A stretch of DNA of 64,000 nucleotides from Mannheimia glucosida (GTDB lineage: Bacteria > Pseudomonadota > Gammaproteobacteria > Enterobacterales > Pasteurellaceae): positions 1,240,001 through 1,304,000 of the forward strand of contig NZ_CP176502.1 in assembly GCF_046267875.1 (NCBI RefSeq). Reading direction: 5' to 3'. Shown here one piece after another: positions 61,401-64,000 of this stretch (position 1 is its first letter; every line of letters starts with the position of its first letter). The notes beneath the pieces were generated by a model. It was given only the letters and a program-made list of their open reading frames with translations. It ran no database searches and was not told where the DNA came from. A program made the position numbers and the translations under genes.

Positions 61401-61973
61401 GAGGAATGGATTGAACCAACCGCATTATGGTTTGAACGTATTCTTAACACACCTTTGGCACAGTCGAATTTCTGCTTAAAACAGATTGATGAAACCAAAC
61501 GATTAAACGAATGGCAATTCTATTTACGCTTAAAAAATGATAAAGCCTTACACCAATTAAAGGCGTTATTAAAGCAACATAGCCCGTTAGCGAAAACCTT
61601 ACCTGAATTGCAATTACCGCAATTAGAGGGTTTTGTGCGAGGTTTTGTCGATTGCATCGTGCAAGTGGAGGGGAAATTCTATTTGATTGATTACAAATCG
61701 AATTTCTTAGGCTATCTGCCACAAAATTATGTGAAAGAACACATTCAACGGGAAATGGGCAGACAACGCTATGATTTGCAATATCTGCTGTACACTCTCG
61801 CCCTCCACCGCTATTTAACTGCCCGTTTGGGGGAGAAATACGACTATGAACGAGACTTCGGCGGTGTAGCTTACTTGTTCTTACGGGCGATGAACGGCGA
61901 GAACGATAACGGCGTTTATTTTGACAAACCAACTAAGCAGTTGATTGAAGAAATGGATCGGTTGTTTGGGTAA
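58437..61973 (+). CDS. recB: Exodeoxyribonuclease V beta subunit (RecB)
   Basis: Helicase and nuclease subunit of RecBCD. Superfamily 1 helicase motifs: Walker A EASAGTGKT (22-30), VVTFTKAATEEL, DEFQDTD (Walker B) and LLYVALTRAE near 800. The C-terminal nuclease domain (from about 950) has GTVLHHFFEH, GFVRGFVD and the catalytic LIDYKSN near 1083-1089. Length 1178 equals E. coli (1180). Two starts compete (58437 and 58449); the ribosome binding site is weak for both. recC and recD are not adjacent, unlike in many relatives where recD follows. Confidence 0.95.
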   Translation: MTLLMKNLNPIELPLNKSVLIEASAGTGKTFTIANLYLRLLLGIGCSPLTVEQILVVTFTKAATEELKNRIRKNIQQCADFLKDQADGLEAENTKSYRNNLEFLAQIYPLIPNIQKALLRLSIAEREIDTASVFTIHGFCQKMLVQFAFESGVRFDLDLQPNQSDLLKKLSEEVWREQFYPQDLDITYAVAEQLGTPEYALNAVRRYLSTELPAPKASLNQDIAEHLAQYQQFITQVKSYWKTHSAELVETIRHDLKHKITLHGGWYKATTFEAGVEVMNQWATSPHNYFPAELYLFTAEKIAAGTKKSSEPIDSPNLAKNQAFLTAYKEDFENNLSAMLLYQFLIALKAKLAEYKQTHPQRSFDDLLTMLNQALKNPHTGEALAQKIRAIYPFTMIDEFQDTDLTQYEIFSQIFMAENAENGFIMIGDPKQSIYKFRGADIFTYLRAAKQADEQFTLGKNWRSLPEVVQAVNNLFSFANDNSPFLYEDIGFHPVEADSQKGQLVSEQGHFVGYITENSKLDDLAEMCAYQIHQQLEAMAQGKFGVEKNGEFQSFAAKDIAILVRKGSQAKRIKKALAKRNIKSVYLAESASVFGSEIATELCWLLQAALNPYHYKALLSALGSTLWGLTAAEIYRYKENEQLWDLKVNQFVEYSNIWKEQGVLPMLHKIYLEQGIIERLKGLENADRLITDLLHLTEILQEASQALESEAELLRWYEKQVNSPDFNDEQQLRLESEEELIKIVTIHGSKGLQYPIVWLPFVSQKSEGDTQTALSLYRNSQGELDWCLGSEDATLSLQNEAYAEDLRLLYVALTRAESQLNLVLPKEISGWSPLHYLLADGEIPTGKVPVSDYFSQKRIAANLVEVAAELPFSLWEGEPSSDDYQAKTFSGNIRVVGQITSFTSLYAQHERFSERKAEKVMDLTQDRDVHIESIEADYSSETAAFSPFQFPHGIKVGTVLHHFFEHCRFNEQIDRDAVAKVCEQLGISEEWIEPTALWFERILNTPLAQSNFCLKQIDETKRLNEWQFYLRLKNDKALHQLKALLKQHSPLAKTLPELQLPQLEGFVRGFVDCIVQVEGKFYLIDYKSNFLGYLPQNYVKEHIQREMGRQRYDLQYLLYTLALHRYLTARLGEKYDYERDFGGVAYLFLRAMNGENDNGVYFDKPTKQLIEEMDRLFG

Positions 61974-61979
61974 ATATGT

Positions 61980-62004
61980 GTAGGGGCGAAAAATTTTTCG
62001 CCCC
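61980..62004. repeat. Palindrome family A between recB and greB
   Basis: GTAGGGGCGAAAAA and TTTTTCGCCCC form a near-perfect stem between convergent genes, where it can act as a terminator for both. Confidence 0.8.
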
Positions 62005-62031
62005 TTTAATTTTTAGCCCCTTTACGAGTAA

Positions 62032-62514
62032 TTAATTCGCTTGCCCATACCAAATCTTATTGATATAAAGCAACACTTTGCCAAGCGGCGTTTCTACCCG
62101 AATTTCATCGTCAACCTGTTTGCCGATTAAGGCTCGGGCGACAGGGGAGTCGATGGAAATCCAGTTTTTTGCCGGGTCGAACTCATCGCAGCCGACAATA
62201 CGGTACTGCTTTACCTCGCCTTCTTCATTTTCCAATTCCACCCAAGCACCGAAAAAGACTTTGCCTTCTTGTTTAGGGTGATAATCAACAATTTGCAGTA
62301 CCTCTAGCCGCTTAGAGAGAAAACGCACACGGCGGTCGATTTCCCTCAAACGGCGTTTACCGTAAATATATTCGGCATTTTCACTTCGATCACCCAATGC
62401 GGCAGCATCAGACACCGCTTGGGTTACTTTGGGGCGTTCTTCTCGCCATAGAAATTTTAATTCCTGATCTAAGGCTTGCCAGCCTGAACGGGTAATGTAA
62501 TTGGATTTAGCCAT
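62032..62514 (-). CDS. greB: Transcription elongation factor GreB
   Basis: Paralogue of GreA that rescues longer backtracked RNA. It starts MAKSNYITRSGWQALDQELKFLW and has the acidic-tip segment LGDRSENAEYIYGKRRL with its basic patch, which separates it from GreA. Length 160 (158 in E. coli). Confidence 0.95.
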   Translation of the reverse strand: MAKSNYITRSGWQALDQELKFLWREERPKVTQAVSDAAALGDRSENAEYIYGKRRLREIDRRVRFLSKRLEVLQIVDYHPKQEGKVFFGAWVELENEEGEVKQYRIVGCDEFDPAKNWISIDSPVARALIGKQVDDEIRVETPLGKVLLYINKIWYGQAN

Positions 62515-62531
62515 AATTATTTAATTGTTTA

Positions 62532-62557
62532 TAGGGCAAATAGTGATTTGCCCCTAC
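62532..62557. repeat. Palindrome family A variant (AGGGCAAAT-ATTTGCCCCT)
   Basis: TAGGGCAAAT and ATTTGCCCCTA enclose AGTG between pepB and greB, the same variant as at 20837-20862. Confidence 0.7.
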
Positions 62558-62564
62558 TAAGTTT

Positions 62565-63845
62565 CTATTTTGAAAGCAACAAATTCGCGACTGTTCTCAT
62601 TCCCAGTCCGGTTGCCCCTGCCGCCCATAAATCGTTAGCGGTTTTGCGGAAAGTTGCTGAAGCATCAATATGTAGCCAGTTTTTCTGGTAGTTTTCTACA
62701 AAGTAAGATAAAAATGCGGTGGCGGTACTTGCCCCTGCACCCACTGGCACTGAGCCGATATTGGCGATGTCTGCAAAGGAAGAAGAAATTTGCCCACGGT
62801 GAAATTCTTCAAAAGGTAAACGCCAGAACGGTTCATTTTCCGCTTTGGCAGACTTAAACAGTGATTCGATTAGGCTTTCGTCCATTGAAAGCACAGAGTG
62901 GTAGTCATTACCAACCGCTACTTTGGCTGCCCCTGTGAGGGTTGCCGCATCAACAATAAATTGTGGATTTTGCTTGCACGCATCAATTAAACCATCTGCA
63001 AGCACTAAACGCCCTTCGGCATCAGTGTTTAATACTTCAACAGTTACGCCATTGCGGTAAGTGATAATATCGCCTAATTTGAACGCATTGTGACTGACCA
63101 TATTTTCTGCACAGCAGAGGTAGAGTTTCACTCGTTTATTCAAGCCTCGAGCAATGGCAAAAGCAAGTGAGCCGGTTAAAAGTGCCGCTCCGCCCATATC
63201 GGTTCGCATTGTGCTCATACTGTCGCTTGGTTTTAGACTATAACCGCCGGTGTCAAAGGTAATGCCTTTACCGACCAAGCAAGCCAGTACCGGTGCGTTT
63301 TCATCATTGGTTGGGTTAAAGTCTAATGCTAAGAATGCAGGCGGATTGGCAGAGCCTTTTCCAACTGTCCAAATGCCGTGATAGCCTTGTTCTTGTAATG
63401 CTTCACCACGAATGATCTGATAAGAAACCGTATTCGGTTTTGCTATTTTTTGGATAAATTCGACCGCTTGTTCGGCTAATTTTTCAGGGGTTAATTTATC
63501 TGATGGCTCATTAATTAATTCACGCACGAAAGTGGCACATTTTACACGGTTATCAAATTTGGCTTGCTGTTCGCCTAAGTCAGGATATTGTACCGAGCCT
63601 TGATTTTTTACCGAATGAAATCCTTGATGAAACGCCCAGCAGGATTCTAAATCCCAACTATCGCCTGCTAGTTCCACGGTTGAAATCCCTTGATTTTTAA
63701 TTTTGCGGGCGGCTTTTTGAATAGTGGCTAACTCATTTTTGGGATTATGTACGGTAAACCCCGTGTCATTTGCAGAAAGAATGGCATTCTTACCCCAAAT
63801 TTCAGGGGCATTTTGAGTAGAAAGTGAAATTTTCATTGCTGTCAT
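62565..63845 (-). CDS. pepB: Peptidase B (leucyl aminopeptidase family, M17)
   Basis: A two-metal aminopeptidase with broad specificity, active in peptide turnover. The C-terminal catalytic domain has the metal ligands in GKGITFDTGGYSLKP, MRTDMGGAALLTG and NTDAEGRLVLADGL. Length 426 (427 in E. coli PepB, shorter than PepA at 503). AGGAAACCGATA before 63845 supports the longer start MTAMKIS. In E. coli pepB follows the isc genes; the upstream gene lies beyond the window. Confidence 0.93.
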   Translation of the reverse strand: MTAMKISLSTQNAPEIWGKNAILSANDTGFTVHNPKNELATIQKAARKIKNQGISTVELAGDSWDLESCWAFHQGFHSVKNQGSVQYPDLGEQQAKFDNRVKCATFVRELINEPSDKLTPEKLAEQAVEFIQKIAKPNTVSYQIIRGEALQEQGYHGIWTVGKGSANPPAFLALDFNPTNDENAPVLACLVGKGITFDTGGYSLKPSDSMSTMRTDMGGAALLTGSLAFAIARGLNKRVKLYLCCAENMVSHNAFKLGDIITYRNGVTVEVLNTDAEGRLVLADGLIDACKQNPQFIVDAATLTGAAKVAVGNDYHSVLSMDESLIESLFKSAKAENEPFWRLPFEEFHRGQISSSFADIANIGSVPVGAGASTATAFLSYFVENYQKNWLHIDASATFRKTANDLWAAGATGLGMRTVANLLLSK

Positions 63846-63910
63846 TATCGGTTTCCTTAAAGAATGGATTTTGCTTTATCCTAACAAACTTTTGCAAAGT
63901 TTTATACAAA

Positions 63911-63950
63911 AATGACCGCTTGCAGAGCATAGCCTTGACAAGCGGTCATT
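63911..63950. terminator. Inverted uptake signal pair upstream of pepB
   Basis: AATGACCGCTTG and CAAGCGGTCATT (perfect 12-base arms). On the minus strand TTTGTATAAA follows, so it probably ends the gene entering from the right edge. Confidence 0.8.
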
Positions 63951-63984
63951 GTTGCGTGTTTTTTACAACCTGATTAAGGGCGGA

Positions 63985-64000
63985 TTATTTGCCGTCCCAA
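63985..64000 (-). other. Possible 3' end of a gene entering from the right edge
   Basis: On the minus strand the last 15 bases could encode W-D-G-K followed by TAA at 63985-63987, in front of the terminator-like hairpin. Only this fragment is in the window, and the product cannot be named. Confidence 0.3.

Noticed and set aside
1..64000. CRISPR array, tRNA or rRNA genes
   Set aside because: No regularly spaced direct repeats of CRISPR type and no recognisable tRNA or rRNA sequence were seen on either strand; the recurrent ACAAGCGGT motifs are irregularly spaced uptake signals.

Overview
The window is a stretch of chromosome from a member of the Pasteurellaceae. The strongest evidence is the very frequent 9-base core ACAAGCGGT (or its complement ACCGCTTGT). 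It occurs alone inside genes and as inverted pairs between genes, and it is the uptake signal sequence of the Actinobacillus pleuropneumoniae/Mannheimia subclade. Gene content agrees: low-GC gammaproteobacterial housekeeping genes and a subtilisin-type autotransporter close in design and length to Ssa1 of Mannheimia haemolytica. Mannheimia or a near relative is the best guess. I see no rRNA, tRNA, prophage, insertion sequence with transposase, or CRISPR array.

Layout. 1-5.1 kb: a PurR-type operator in front of a gene leaving the left edge, a small GNAT acetyltransferase, then dacB, greA, ndk and metG. 5.2-11.7 kb: menC, rsuA-bcr, rlmD, dgt and a small exported protein. 11.8-19.6 kb: rapA, the brnT-brnA toxin-antitoxin pair, rluA, ampD, rlmJ, pyrE and a MetE-like methyltransferase. 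19.6-25 kb: metC-like lyase, dsbB, nhaB, divergent fadR, and ybeZ. 25-30.8 kb: tkt with a consensus CRP site, rpmE with a leader, two divergent family-9 glycosyltransferases, and ilvY. 30.9-37.6 kb: lon, then an FMN riboswitch and the riboflavin operon ribD-ribE-ribBA-ribH. 37.6-46.9 kb: lnt, corC, two small exported proteins, a TorD-family chaperone, nfo, an NlpC/P60 peptidase, a UmuD-like protein behind a LexA box, grcA, ung and qmcA-ybbJ. 47-64 kb: the serine protease autotransporter, hrpA with yeaL, a coiled-coil membrane protein, grpE, potD, a MATE exporter, recB, greB and pepB.

How the genes work together. The rib operon is a complete route from GTP and ribulose 5-phosphate to riboflavin, with an FMN-sensing leader and an intrinsic terminator. 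Several genes act on ribosomal RNA (rsuA, rlmD, rluA, rlmJ), on murein and the envelope (dacB, ampD, NlpC/P60, lnt, dsbB), or on DNA repair and nucleotide hygiene (nfo, ung, recB, dgt and the LexA-box gene). Several genes stand apart from their usual partners: ilvY without ilvC, recB without recC or recD, ybeZ without ybeY, potD without potABC.

What is most worth a second look: (1) a UmuD-like protein that has lost both catalytic residues and the cleavage site but keeps a consensus LexA box; (2) a palindromic repeat inserted in frame inside hrpA, with relatives between menC and rsuA and between ribD and ribE; (3) a nine-G tract in the spacer of the likely potD promoter, the arrangement of a phase-variable switch; (4) an FNR-like site placed for activation of the surface protease; (5) several families of short intergenic palindromes, one pair showing a compensatory base change.

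The two stretches without genes longer than 300 bases are 27116-27482 (tkt promoter with CRP site, rpmE promoter and leader) and 33319-33817 (lon promoter, rib promoter, FMN riboswitch and terminator). All functional calls rest on reading the translated sequences and remembered family motifs; no database search was run.
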